64,000 nucleotides of DNA from assembly GCF_042658365.1 (NCBI RefSeq), contig NZ_JBHSQC010000025.1; one strand, written 5' to 3'. Below, one piece after another: positions 52,534-60,907 of this stretch. The number at the start of each line of letters is the position of its first letter. The stretch's first letter is position 1. Under the pieces are notes generated by a model. That model did not search any database. It saw nothing but the letters and a program-made list of their open reading frames with translations, and was not told the DNA's origin. This DNA is from Carnobacterium_A antarcticum (GTDB lineage: Bacteria; Bacillota; Bacilli; Lactobacillales; Carnobacteriaceae). A program made the position numbers and the translations under genes.

Positions 52534-54260
52534 GCTAATTCCTCCTTGGACAATTGAGATGACGCAATTGCATAGTAAATATCTGAAGTTTTTAACAGTT
52601 CTTCGTGTTTTCCTTGTGCCACAATGACACCTTTATCTAAAACAATGATTTTGTCAGCATGTCTGATCGAACCTACACGTTGTGCCACAATCAAAACAGC
52701 GGATTCTTTTGTTTCGGCTTTCAAACGTTCTCTTAGTCTGGCATCTGTTTGATAATCTAAGGCTGAGAAGCTGTCATCAAAAATATAGATATCCGGCTTT
52801 TTGATGATCGCACGTGCTATGGACAAGCGTTGTTTTTGGCCGCCTGACATGTTGCTGCCGCCTTCAGCTAAATATTCCTCGTATTGATCGGGTTTAGAGA
52901 GAATAAAATCTTTAGCTTGAGAAATATCGGAAGCCTCTTCTACTTCATTAGTAGTTGCATTCCATTTTCCAAACCGCATATTGTGTGAAATGGTTCCAGT
53001 AAAAAGCAAGGCTTTTTGCGGAATAAACCCGATTTTCTTTCGCAATGCGCGCAATTGATAATCTCTGACATCTACTCCATCGATTAAAATTCGGCCTTTA
53101 GTAACATCATAAAACCGAGGGATCAATTGAATCAAAGTAGATTTCCCGCTTCCGGTACTGCCTATAAAAGCAATCGTCTCACCAGGATCGGCAGTAAAAC
53201 TAACATCTCTGATTACAGGAGACTCAGTATTACCAGGATATGCAAAGGTTACATTTTCGAAAGCAATATAACCGTGGGTTTTGGTTTCTGTAACTCCTGT
53301 TTCATTTTCATCAATAGAAGGCTCTATTTGCAAGACTTCTTCTATCCGTTCAGCTGAAACAGCGGCTCGAGGGTACATCATAAAAACATTAGCAAATAAC
53401 ATAAATGAAAAAAGAGCATGAAAAATATATTCTATAAAAGCAATTAAACTCCCTACTTGTAATCCGCCGTTTTGAATTTCAACAGCCCCTAACCAAACAA
53501 TTGCAGCTAAAATCAGATTAAACGCAATTGAAAAACCTGGCATCGCTAAAGCCATTAATTTAAATAATTTCTTTGAAACAGATGCATAATTTTGATTTAC
53601 TTTAGCAAAACGGCTTTCTTGGAAAGATTCTTTCACAAATGCACGGATAACTCGTAAACCTGTTAAATTCTCCCGTAAATTTTGATTGATATCATCTAAA
53701 TTTGCTTGTTGCTGCTCAGATAACGGTTCAGATTTTTTACCAATCAACCAAACGATTGCGAATAAAAACGGAATCGCTATCAATGCTACATAAGAAAGCG
53801 ATGGGCTGGTGCGGACGATCATCACAAAACTAGAGATGAACATGATAGGAGTCATCATGCCTAATCGTAACAACATCTGCAGAAAAACCATTACTTGAAA
53901 AGCATCATTCGTCGTTCTTGTCACTAGCGAGGACACACCTATTTGATTAAATTCACGATGGGAAAAAGATTGAACAGACATAAAAATATCATTCCTAATG
54001 TCTCTAACAATATTAGATGTTATTCTGCTCCCTGCAAAAGCTAGTCCTATTAAACCTATTAAGCCAATAACAGCTAAAGCAATCATCCATTTTCCGTAAT
54101 AAAGGACAACTGGATATTCATTCATTACAATTCCTTCATCAATGATCAGAGCCAATAAGGTCGGCAATCCTAACTCAATGATGACAAAACCAAATACACA
54201 TAAAAAGTTTAATAATAGCAGTAACTTATAATTCTTTAGGTAACGCCACATTAATTTCAT
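52530..54260 (-). CDS. Heterodimeric ABC exporter, subunit with degenerate ATP site residues
   Basis: The 576-residue partner has the same membrane-plus-ATPase layout. Its signature is canonical (NMSGGQKQR) but Walker B reads YIFDDSFSALD, with Asp replacing the catalytic Glu, and the H-loop reads VAQRVGSI, with Gln replacing His. Together with the partner's SLGQ this makes one composite ATP site degenerate, as in characterised heterodimeric exporters such as TM287/288 and LmrCD. It is the first gene of the pair. A 450-base gap lies upstream. Confidence 0.9.
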   Translation of the reverse strand: MKLMWRYLKNYKLLLLLNFLCVFGFVIIELGLPTLLALIIDEGIVMNEYPVVLYYGKWMIALAVIGLIGLIGLAFAGSRITSNIVRDIRNDIFMSVQSFSHREFNQIGVSSLVTRTTNDAFQVMVFLQMLLRLGMMTPIMFISSFVMIVRTSPSLSYVALIAIPFLFAIVWLIGKKSEPLSEQQQANLDDINQNLRENLTGLRVIRAFVKESFQESRFAKVNQNYASVSKKLFKLMALAMPGFSIAFNLILAAIVWLGAVEIQNGGLQVGSLIAFIEYIFHALFSFMLFANVFMMYPRAAVSAERIEEVLQIEPSIDENETGVTETKTHGYIAFENVTFAYPGNTESPVIRDVSFTADPGETIAFIGSTGSGKSTLIQLIPRFYDVTKGRILIDGVDVRDYQLRALRKKIGFIPQKALLFTGTISHNMRFGKWNATTNEVEEASDISQAKDFILSKPDQYEEYLAEGGSNMSGGQKQRLSIARAIIKKPDIYIFDDSFSALDYQTDARLRERLKAETKESAVLIVAQRVGSIRHADKIIVLDKGVIVAQGKHEELLKTSDIYYAIASSQLSKEELA

Positions 54261-54426
54261 CTATTCATCTCCTTGCACCCATATTAATTGTTGATTATCT
54301 TAATTAATATAGCACAATATCCTTAAAGAAACAGTCATTCGGAAGGATTTCTTTACGGTTTTATTAAATTAGAGCGCTTTTCTTTAGGAATGAACGTAGT
54401 TTCTATACTTACTTATTGAATTATGG

Positions 54427-54432
54427 TAAAAT
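54427..54432 (+). promoter_or_regulatory. Extended -10 of the rpoY-rnjA transcript
   Basis: TGGTAAAAT (TG at 54424-54425, TAAAAT 54427-54432) is an extended -10 box. The -35 at the 17-base position (TATACT) is weak. It would leave a leader of about 270 bases. Confidence 0.5.
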
Positions 54433-54707
54433 AGGTTTATCTGTTGTGAGACTACCACAACCACCAGTTCGGGAAAAATATTATAACCTAATTTAGAGTT
54501 GAAGAAAAAACAACTCGCTATGAATTTTTTCTATTTTGTTTTGCCTTTATAAAATGAAACAAAACTGATGTGGTTTCATCCGATCATCAATAATTGAGTA
54601 GATGTTGATGGTTTTTTCAATATGCAACAAAACGCATTAAAAATACTTCACCAAACAATGAATAAATCAAGTCATTAGTAGAATGACAACTAAAAGGAGA
54701 GAAAAAC
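54433..54707 (+). ncRNA. Long structured 5' leader of rpoY-rnjA
   Basis: The stretch after the predicted promoter has no gene. It contains a GTTGTG/CACAAC hairpin (54443-54461) near the RNA 5' end, a TTTTGTTT/AAACAAAA inverted repeat (about 54535-54563), and a CATCAA/TTGATG hairpin (54585-54610) followed by a T6 run, which resembles an attenuator. The rpoY ribosome binding site (AAAGGAGAG) follows. Function is inferred from structure only. Confidence 0.45.
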
Positions 54708-54926
54708 ATGATTTTTAAAATCACTTATCAAGAAACAAAAATTAGAAACCCAAAACGCGAAGAGACTAAAACTCTTTATCTTGACGCAGAAACCGAGATA
54801 GAAGCGCGTCACTTAGTTGAACAGAACACCCCCTTCAATATTGAATTTGTTCAACCTGTTGATGGAAAGCATTTGGCTTATGAACAAAAAAACCCGGATT
54901 TTGCCCTTACGGAGTTCAATAAATGA
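54708..54926 (+). CDS. rpoY: DNA-directed RNA polymerase epsilon subunit (RpoY)
   Basis: The 72-residue protein matches the small epsilon subunit of Firmicute RNA polymerase: MIFKITYQETKIRNPKREETKTLYLDAETEIEARHLVE is the typical N-terminal pattern. It binds near the secondary channel/jaw of the polymerase. AAAGGAGAG precedes the ATG at 54708 by 9 bases. Its stop overlaps the rnjA start by 4 bases (ATGA), the pairing seen in most Firmicutes. Confidence 0.92.
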   Translation: MIFKITYQETKIRNPKREETKTLYLDAETEIEARHLVEQNTPFNIEFVQPVDGKHLAYEQKNPDFALTEFNK

Positions 54927-56599
54927 AACCGTCAATAAAAAATAATGAAGCAGCCGTTTTTGCCATTGGGGGGTTAGGTGAAATTGGTAAGAATACCTAT
55001 GGCGTTCAATTTCAAGATGAGATCATCATTATTGACGCTGGTATCAAATTTCCTGAAGACGACTTATTGGGAATCGATTATGTCATTCCTGACTACAGCT
55101 ACATTGTTCAAAATATTAGTAAAGTAAAAGCTTTGGTCATCACTCATGGTCACGAAGATCATATCGGTGGTATTCCTTTCTTATTAAGACAAGCTAATAT
55201 TCCTATTTACGCAGGCCCTCTTGCGAGTGCCTTGATCCGAAACAAATTAAATGAACATGGCTTGTTACGTGATACTGAACTACATGAAATTGGTGAAGAT
55301 GATGTTATTAAGTTCCGTAAAACAAGTGTTAGTTTCTTTAGAACAACACACAGTATTCCAGAAGCTTTTGGGATTGTGGTTAAAACACCGCCAGGTAATA
55401 TTGTAGCCACTGGAGACTTTAAATTCGATTTTACTCCTGTTGGTCAACCAGCAGATTTGCACAAAATGGCTAAAATTGGTGATGAAGGTGTTTTAGCGCT
55501 ACTATCAGATAGTACGAACGCAGAAATTCCAAGCTTTACGAAATCTGAAAAAGGCGTTGGTGAATCCATTACCAGTATTATGCAAAAAGTTGAAGGCCGA
55601 ATCATATTTGCTACTTTCGCTTCAAATATTTCACGTTTGGAACAAGTGGCAAATGCAGGAATCAAAACAGGCAGAAAGATTGCTGTTTTCGGACGGAGCA
55701 TGGAGTCATCTGTTGTAACGGGACGTCAGATGGGGTATATCACAGCACCTGATGAGACGTTTATTGATGCACAAGAATTAAATCGTTTGCCTGCTAGAGA
55801 GACCATTATTTTATGTACAGGATCGCAAGGCGAACCGATGGCCGCTTTAAGCCGAATCGCTAACGGTACTCATCGTCAAATCTCTATTCAACCCGGCGAT
55901 ACCGTGATCTTCTCAAGCTCGCCGATTCCTGGAAATACCGCTAGTGTCAATCGTGTCATTAATTTATTATCCGAAGCTGGAGCAAATGTTATTCACGGAA
56001 AAGTTAATAACATCCATACTTCTGGCCATGGTGGTCAACAAGAACAAAAACTTATGTTGCGTTTGATGAAACCTAAATATTTTGTCCCAGTTCATGGCGA
56101 GTACCGTATGCAAAAAATTCATGCGGGTCTTGCAGAACAAGTAGGCTTACCAAAAGAAAATTGTTTCATTTTAGAAAATGGAGATGTGCTTGCTCTTACT
56201 GCTGATTCTGCGCGACGTGCTGGTCACTTTGATGCTGGTGATGTCTACGTAGATGGAAAAGGCATTGGCGATATCGGAAATGTCGTTTTGAGAGATCGTC
56301 GTTTGCTTTCTGAAGAAGGTTTAGTAGTGGTTGTTGTTACCATTGATTACAAAGCTAAAGAAATTTTAGCAGGTCCGGATATTTTATCACGCGGCTTTAT
56401 CTATATGCGCGAGTCTGGCGAATTGATCAATGATGCCCAACGCGTTATTGCTCGTAGTCTTAGAAAATTATTAGCAAATAATGATGGTAATCTGACAGAA
56501 CAAATGATCAAATCAGCCATCATTGAGAGCCTTAAACCTTTCTTATATGAAAAAACTGAGCGCCATCCAATGGTTTTACCGGTTATTATGCCTGTATAA
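54923..56599 (+). CDS. rnjA: Ribonuclease J1 (RnjA)
   Basis: RNase J1 is the main 5'-3' exonuclease and an endonuclease in Gram-positive mRNA decay and rRNA maturation. The 558 residues show a complete metallo-beta-lactamase/beta-CASP site: THGHEDHIGG, RTTHSIPEAF, GDFKFDFTP, STNAE and PVHGEYRM. It differs from RnjB at 12216-13895 mainly by retaining both His that RnjB lacks. It is translationally coupled to rpoY and ends at a strong terminator. Confidence 0.96.
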   Translation: MKPSIKNNEAAVFAIGGLGEIGKNTYGVQFQDEIIIIDAGIKFPEDDLLGIDYVIPDYSYIVQNISKVKALVITHGHEDHIGGIPFLLRQANIPIYAGPLASALIRNKLNEHGLLRDTELHEIGEDDVIKFRKTSVSFFRTTHSIPEAFGIVVKTPPGNIVATGDFKFDFTPVGQPADLHKMAKIGDEGVLALLSDSTNAEIPSFTKSEKGVGESITSIMQKVEGRIIFATFASNISRLEQVANAGIKTGRKIAVFGRSMESSVVTGRQMGYITAPDETFIDAQELNRLPARETIILCTGSQGEPMAALSRIANGTHRQISIQPGDTVIFSSSPIPGNTASVNRVINLLSEAGANVIHGKVNNIHTSGHGGQQEQKLMLRLMKPKYFVPVHGEYRMQKIHAGLAEQVGLPKENCFILENGDVLALTADSARRAGHFDAGDVYVDGKGIGDIGNVVLRDRRLLSEEGLVVVVVTIDYKAKEILAGPDILSRGFIYMRESGELINDAQRVIARSLRKLLANNDGNLTEQMIKSAIIESLKPFLYEKTERHPMVLPVIMPV

Positions 56600-56602
56600 A
56601 AC

Positions 56603-56642
56603 AAAAAAGTCTTACTTTCAAAATTGAAAGTAAGACTTTTTT
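56603..56642. terminator. Bidirectional terminator between rnjA and the HesB-like gene
   Basis: Perfect 17-18 bp stem AAAAAGTCTTACTTTCAA / TTGAAAGTAAGACTTTTT with a short loop and T run, serving both convergent genes. Confidence 0.92.
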
Positions 56643-56940
56643 ATTTTGTTTGTTCAATAAATTTGTAAATAGGTTCATCGGCTTTTTTGTCAAAATCAAC
56701 TTGTAAATCATGACCGCTAAAAAACCATTCATCGTTTTTATCAATAAAATAAGTTATCCCATTGATTTTTTCTTGCGCCAAAACATCTCCGGGTTGAGCA
56801 ATATCCATTCCTACAGAAAACCCTTCATGAATATCTGTTTTACCATAAACTTTTCCTAAAAATCGTACGCCTCCGCCAGGCATCAACCCTACTTCATCTT
56901 CAAACCAATCGATCGCATTTTGTGTTAACTCTATTTTCAT
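56641..56940 (-). CDS. HesB/YneR-type protein without cysteines
   Basis: The 99-residue protein matches the HesB-like core family annotated as Fe-S cluster biosynthesis related (YneR). Pattern: MKIELTQNAIDWFEDEVGL, GGGVRFLGKVYG, and a closing DKNDEWFFSGHDLQVDF. It has no cysteine, so it cannot bind an iron-sulfur cluster the way A-type carriers do; family relatives in Bacilli share this loss. Function is unknown. It is transcribed alone toward rnjA. No clear ribosome binding site of AGGAGG type is seen; the nearest is a purine-poor stretch. Confidence 0.8.
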   Translation of the reverse strand: MKIELTQNAIDWFEDEVGLMPGGGVRFLGKVYGKTDIHEGFSVGMDIAQPGDVLAQEKINGITYFIDKNDEWFFSGHDLQVDFDKKADEPIYKFIEQTK

Positions 56941-57188
56941 ATATTATTTCATAGACGGTACACTTGTCTATGAGTCCTCCCTTCCAAATGACTTCCTAAT
57001 GTTAGTTTAACACACTCTCTTAAAAAAAACATTTTCTGACAAAATTAATGTAAGCACATTTGTAGGGACAATCTCCCTGCCCACTCTTTTTATGAGATAA
57101 AACTTGTTCGACTTTTTTTAGAACCGAAGTAAGTCGAGAACCATCAGTTATTATACTATTATTCAAAAGATAAATTTTATATTCCAGA

Positions 57189-57364
57189 AAGGGAGTGAGA
57201 CAAAAAGCGTTTAGACCCGAATCACTGGAACGAATAAGCGCAGTATGGTCACAGACCATCGAGCATTATTCGTGAAGTGGACGTCGGGTCTGCTTTTTGG
57301 AACACGTTCTAGAATAAATATTCGGATATGCAAAAAAGGTTGGGACTTTTGTCCCAACCTCTTT
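57189..57364. repeat. Structured intergenic repeat element (imperfect palindrome plus terminator-like hairpin)
   Basis: From GGGAGTGAGACAAAAAGC onward the sequence forms an approximately 99-bp imperfect palindrome (57201-57299). Arms are CAAAAAGC/GCTTTTTG, AGACCCGA/TCGGGTCT, CGAATAA/TTATTCG and a tip ATGGTC/GACCAT. About 38 bases later a perfect hairpin AGGTTGGGAC/GTCCCAACCT (57337-57360) follows. Such GAGTGAGAC...TTGGGAC blocks resemble dispersed intergenic repeats in Listeria, Enterococcus and Carnobacterium. Only one copy is visible here. Confidence 0.7.
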
Positions 57365-57660
57365 CTGTTATTCTATTAAAGCTTCTGTTAGAATACGTTC
57401 AACCTATATTTTTTCCCGAACCCGAGAGTACCTTACCTTTTTAATCTACTGAATTAGTTGATATCCCCTGTTTATTCCGAGACGTTAAGTTTAATGCCTT
57501 ATAAAAATCTAACTCGTTTATTAACCATTTCTTGAATGGTATATATCTTTTACCTTGCGAGAATTAGACTAAAATAGGCTTGCCGGTGTTTTTATGTACC
57601 TTCTAACACTCCAAAACAGACGTTATTTCGACTGTATTCTTCAGCTATACCTTTTATCCT
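57365..57660. other. Non-coding stretch between the repeat element and liaR
   Basis: No gene is supported. All frames are broken by stops and there is no ribosome binding site. The minus strand has short protein-like runs (for example FKKWLINELDFYKALN) that may be gene debris. No clear terminator lies right after liaR; the hairpin at 57337-57360 is the nearest. Confidence 0.4.
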
Positions 57661-58293
57661 CTAGCGAATCAAATGATGTTTAAACGCATAAATGGCAGCT
57701 TGTGTGCGATCCTCGACATCCAGTTTGGCTAATATATTCGAGACATGAGTTTTTACTGTTTTCAATGTAATAAACAGAGCGTCTGCTATCTCTTGATTAG
57801 AATTCCCTTGGGCAATCAGCAATAAAATTTCATTTTCTCGTTTAGTTAAATCATCATGAAGTGCATGGTGTTGTTTTTTAGTCAAACGTTCCATCATTTT
57901 ACCAGTGACTTCTGGCTCTAAAATTGTTTCGCCTTTAAAAGTAGATCGTATAGCATCGGCTATTTGACTGGCAGTGGAAGTTTTCAACATGTAACTGGCG
58001 GCTCCTGCTTCAAGAGCTGGATAAACCTTTTCATCGTCAATAAAACTGGTCACAATAATAATTTTGGCTTCTGGCCACTCGGCCATAATGGCTTTGGTGG
58101 ATTCGATCCCATCCATCACATCCATCACTAAATCCATCATAATAATGTCTGGTCTTAAAGCTAAAGCCTGTTCATAACCAATTTTCCCATTCTCAGCTTC
58201 CCCGATGACTTCTATATCTGGTTGAATGGATAGATAAGAAGAAACACCTAAACGAACCATTTCATGGTCATCAATCAATAGTACTTTGATCAT
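57661..58293 (-). CDS. liaR: Response regulator LiaR (NarL family)
   Basis: LiaR controls cell-envelope stress genes when phosphorylated by LiaS. The 210 residues comprise a receiver domain with the phospho-acceptor Asp54 (MMDLVMDV), acidic Asp8-Asp9 and the conserved Thr/Lys region, and a LuxR-type helix-turn-helix (LTKRENEILLLIAQGNSNQEIADALF). It overlaps the liaS stop by 4 bases, so the two are coupled. It is the last gene of liaFSR. Confidence 0.94.
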   Translation of the reverse strand: MIKVLLIDDHEMVRLGVSSYLSIQPDIEVIGEAENGKIGYEQALALRPDIIMMDLVMDVMDGIESTKAIMAEWPEAKIIIVTSFIDDEKVYPALEAGAASYMLKTSTASQIADAIRSTFKGETILEPEVTGKMMERLTKKQHHALHDDLTKRENEILLLIAQGNSNQEIADALFITLKTVKTHVSNILAKLDVEDRTQAAIYAFKHHLIR

Positions 58294-59360
58294 ATCGTCT
58301 CACTTCCTTTGATAAGCGGTATTTTGATTTCTATGCTTGTGCCTTTTTTCAAAAAACTAATAACTTTAAATGTACCACCCATACCATTTACTCGTTCTTT
58401 GATATTTTGCAGCCCATAGTTACCTGCTTTTGTTTCTTTTGGATCAAAACCAATCCCATCATCAATGACTCGTAAAAGGACGGTATCTTGGTATTGGTTT
58501 AAATAGACTTCTAATTCTGTTGCCTTTGAATGGCGTAAGGTGTTTGACAGCAGCTCTTGAACGATTCTAAAAAGATGATCTTCTATCCCTGTCGCTAATG
58601 AAACATCATCTATCTCCCATTTTAATTGAATTTGTATTTTAGTTTTCAACTCCGTCAGTAACTGTTCAATTCCCGTTTTCAACGTTTTGCCTTCCAAATT
58701 GATGGGCCTTAAATGAAGCAATAAAGCACGCATTTCAGATTGGGATTCATTGATGATACCTTCAACCATTTTTAATTGCTTTTGCAGCAGTTCATTTGTA
58801 TCGTCCATTTGTTCGTTGATAGCAGACAACATCATCATAGCTGCAAATAATTGTTGGCTGACAGAATCATGTAATTCTCTGGCCAAACGGCGTCGTTCCG
58901 CTTCAAGTATCTCTTCTTTTGTTTGACCACCTACTAGTTTAGGTTGATTGCTTTGTTCTTGAACTTCTTTAGATAATTCCATTAGTTTTGTACGAATAGA
59001 TAATAATGACGTTTTGATATCTTCAAAATAAAGTTCTTCATTCGCGTCTTCGAATAATTGTTCTCCAAAATATTCAGCAGAATAATTCCCTCCTGCCAGC
59101 AAACGAAGCGCCTCTTCTAACTGTTGCCATTGTTTGCGCTGGATCACGTACATTACCATCGCAATGATCAATCCTAAAAGAAGGGCAATGGCTAAGAGAT
59201 AAAGTAAAAATGGTATATGTAAAAACCTTGCAGTAAAAAGATCAATATGCCAGGTTTCTGGAGAGCGTGCATATCCGTAAGATAGGGATGCTCCTAATAA
59301 AACTACAAACGAAAAAAAGGCGACTCGCAAGAACCACGTTCTAAGGATTTTCTTTTTCAT
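58290..59360 (-). CDS. liaS: Sensor histidine kinase LiaS
   Basis: The 356-residue kinase has two transmembrane helices (about 13-30 and 50-73) with a short outside loop, a HAMP-like linker, a HisKA_3 dimerization domain with His164 in RELHDSVSQQLFA, and a HATPase domain (DDGIGFDP, NYGLQNIKERVNGMGG). This is the intramembrane-sensing layout of LiaS/VraS, which detects damage by lipid II-binding antibiotics. It overlaps liaF by 4 bases and liaR by 4 bases. Confidence 0.94.
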   Translation of the reverse strand: MKKKILRTWFLRVAFFSFVVLLGASLSYGYARSPETWHIDLFTARFLHIPFLLYLLAIALLLGLIIAMVMYVIQRKQWQQLEEALRLLAGGNYSAEYFGEQLFEDANEELYFEDIKTSLLSIRTKLMELSKEVQEQSNQPKLVGGQTKEEILEAERRRLARELHDSVSQQLFAAMMMLSAINEQMDDTNELLQKQLKMVEGIINESQSEMRALLLHLRPINLEGKTLKTGIEQLLTELKTKIQIQLKWEIDDVSLATGIEDHLFRIVQELLSNTLRHSKATELEVYLNQYQDTVLLRVIDDGIGFDPKETKAGNYGLQNIKERVNGMGGTFKVISFLKKGTSIEIKIPLIKGSETI

Positions 59361-60094
59361 ATTGAAATCACCTCTAAATCGCCTATTAGTACGTTCGTAA
59401 TCAATTTTAGTTTTCTAGTATTTTCATCAAAATTTTTACTATATAATTTAACCGATTCGTTATTTAAAACATAGATTTCATCTTCAAAATTGACTTTCCC
59501 TTTAAAAGCACTATGCTCTACCATGATCCCGATACCAGCCGGTACTAAAATACGTGTTTTTCCAAAACCTTTACGAATAACGACATAACTTTCATTTTTA
59601 GGCAATAAGGTATTACCGATATCGACAATAGTGTCGCCCATGAAAACAATAAAATTAATATCGTCCCATTCGTAAATCGTATTTCCGATACGTTCATTTC
59701 CTAACCAAGTTCGTTTAAAACGTTTCCCGTTTTTGGGTAAATTTGTAGTGGTTTCAACAACGATAATTTCTTTTTCTTGCCATGGAGCATTTTCAAAATG
59801 AAGCGGATCAAATTTCGAAAAAAGTTTTCCTCCTATTGTTGCAAAAAATAAAATAGCACAAATCAACATCATCCAAACTGCAGTGGTGGAAAGCAAAGAA
59901 AACAGAACCAAAAGTCCTCCTACCAACCAATACATATGTTTTTTCGAAGTTGCTTTAAAACTCTTGCTGCGTATCACGATTAAACTACCTGCTACAAGGA
60001 CTCCTAAGGTAAAAACATTATTAAACAGCTCATAGATCAACCATAAGGACAACAGTGCTTCAATCAGAAAAAAAAGTTTCCAGTTTTTGTTCAT
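59357..60094 (-). CDS. liaF: LiaF: membrane inhibitor of LiaS
   Basis: The 245-residue protein has about four N-terminal transmembrane helices (residues 7-90) and a C-terminal soluble beta domain (VETTTNLPKNGKRFKRTWLGNERIGNTIYEWDDINFIVFMGDTIVDIG) characteristic of LiaF (DUF2154). In B. subtilis LiaF holds LiaS in the off state. The ATG at 60094 has AGAGGGTGAG upstream. It is the first gene of the liaFSR operon; no liaIH genes are in view. A CGACTAAAGA half-site about 100 bases upstream is too weak to call a LiaR box. Confidence 0.92.
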   Translation of the reverse strand: MNKNWKLFFLIEALLSLWLIYELFNNVFTLGVLVAGSLIVIRSKSFKATSKKHMYWLVGGLLVLFSLLSTTAVWMMLICAILFFATIGGKLFSKFDPLHFENAPWQEKEIIVVETTTNLPKNGKRFKRTWLGNERIGNTIYEWDDINFIVFMGDTIVDIGNTLLPKNESYVVIRKGFGKTRILVPAGIGIMVEHSAFKGKVNFEDEIYVLNNESVKLYSKNFDENTRKLKLITNVLIGDLEVISI

Positions 60095-60228
60095 CTCTAC
60101 TCACCCTCTTTCATGTCTTCTACTGTAGCATAAGTATAAGCCATTTTTAAAGGATAAACAGCCTGCTAAAGCATGAAGTTCTTCTACGACTAAAGACCGA
60201 TGCCAGCCACCTTTTAATTCCTCTATAA

Positions 60229-60260
60229 ATAAAAAGAAAAGCTGCTCGTTAGGCAGCTTA
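60229..60260 (-). terminator. Terminator of greA
   Basis: AAGCTGC / GCAGCTT stem with a 7-base loop, then TTTTCTTTTT on the minus strand, 20 bases after the greA stop. Confidence 0.75.
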
Positions 60261-60279
60261 TTGATTGTTATTTAGTTTT

Positions 60280-60753
60280 CTATTCAATACTAGTGATTTT
60301 AATTGGCATATCTCCGCCTGGTGTTGAGATAGTAACTTCTTCACCAATTTTTTTGCCAATCAAAGCTTTTGCAATCGGTGAATCATTAGAAATGAGGCCG
60401 CTGAATGGATCTGCTTCAGCACTACCGACAATGGTATACTCTTCTTCTTCCCCATCTGGCAATTCAATAAATGTAATTTTGCGACCTAATGAAACTTCAT
60501 CTGCTGCTCCTTTTGAATTATCAATGATTTCAGAAAAACGCAGCATATTTTCAATTGTTGTCACACGACCTTCAACAAAAGCTTGCTCATCTTTAGCTGA
60601 TTCATATTCAGAGTTCTCAGATAAGTCTCCGAAGCTACGCGCAATTTTAATTCTTTCAACAATTTCTTTTCTTTTCACTGTTTTTAATTCTTCTAATTCT
60701 GCTTCCAATTTTTTTTTGCCTTCTAAAGTCATTGGATATACTTTTTCTATCAT
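60280..60753 (-). CDS. greA: Transcription elongation factor GreA
   Basis: GreA inserts its coiled coil into the RNA polymerase secondary channel and triggers cleavage of backtracked RNA. The 157 residues show the N-terminal coiled coil with the acidic tip (ARSFGDLSENSEYESAKDEQAFVEGR) and the FKBP-like C-terminal domain (DPFSGLISNDSPIAKALIGKKIGEEVTI). Length is standard. It is located after udk, as in many Firmicutes. Confidence 0.96.
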   Translation of the reverse strand: MIEKVYPMTLEGKKKLEAELEELKTVKRKEIVERIKIARSFGDLSENSEYESAKDEQAFVEGRVTTIENMLRFSEIIDNSKGAADEVSLGRKITFIELPDGEEEEYTIVGSAEADPFSGLISNDSPIAKALIGKKIGEEVTISTPGGDMPIKITSIE

Positions 60754-60907
60754 AACAAACTTCTCCTTTTTAAATCATCTAATCTTATTTTTTGATTTTA
60801 TTATTCATTCATTTATTGAAAGCGTAATTATATTTTCAATAGTGACAAGATACCATGAAGACAAGTAATTGTAAATACTTTAACGGCAATTTAGAAAAAT
60901 TTCTAAT

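Noticed and set aside
57020..57259. 79-codon minus-strand reading frame with MVCDHTALIRSS
   Set aside because: It runs through the palindromic repeat element, has no ribosome binding site and resembles no protein family. It is a chance frame.
57500..57640. Short protein-like runs reminiscent of transposase ends on the minus strand
   Set aside because: No transposase motif, terminal inverted repeat or complete frame can be identified.
60150..60220. Half-site resembling a LiaR box before liaF
   Set aside because: Only one arm (CGACTAAAGA) matches and the symmetry is missing.
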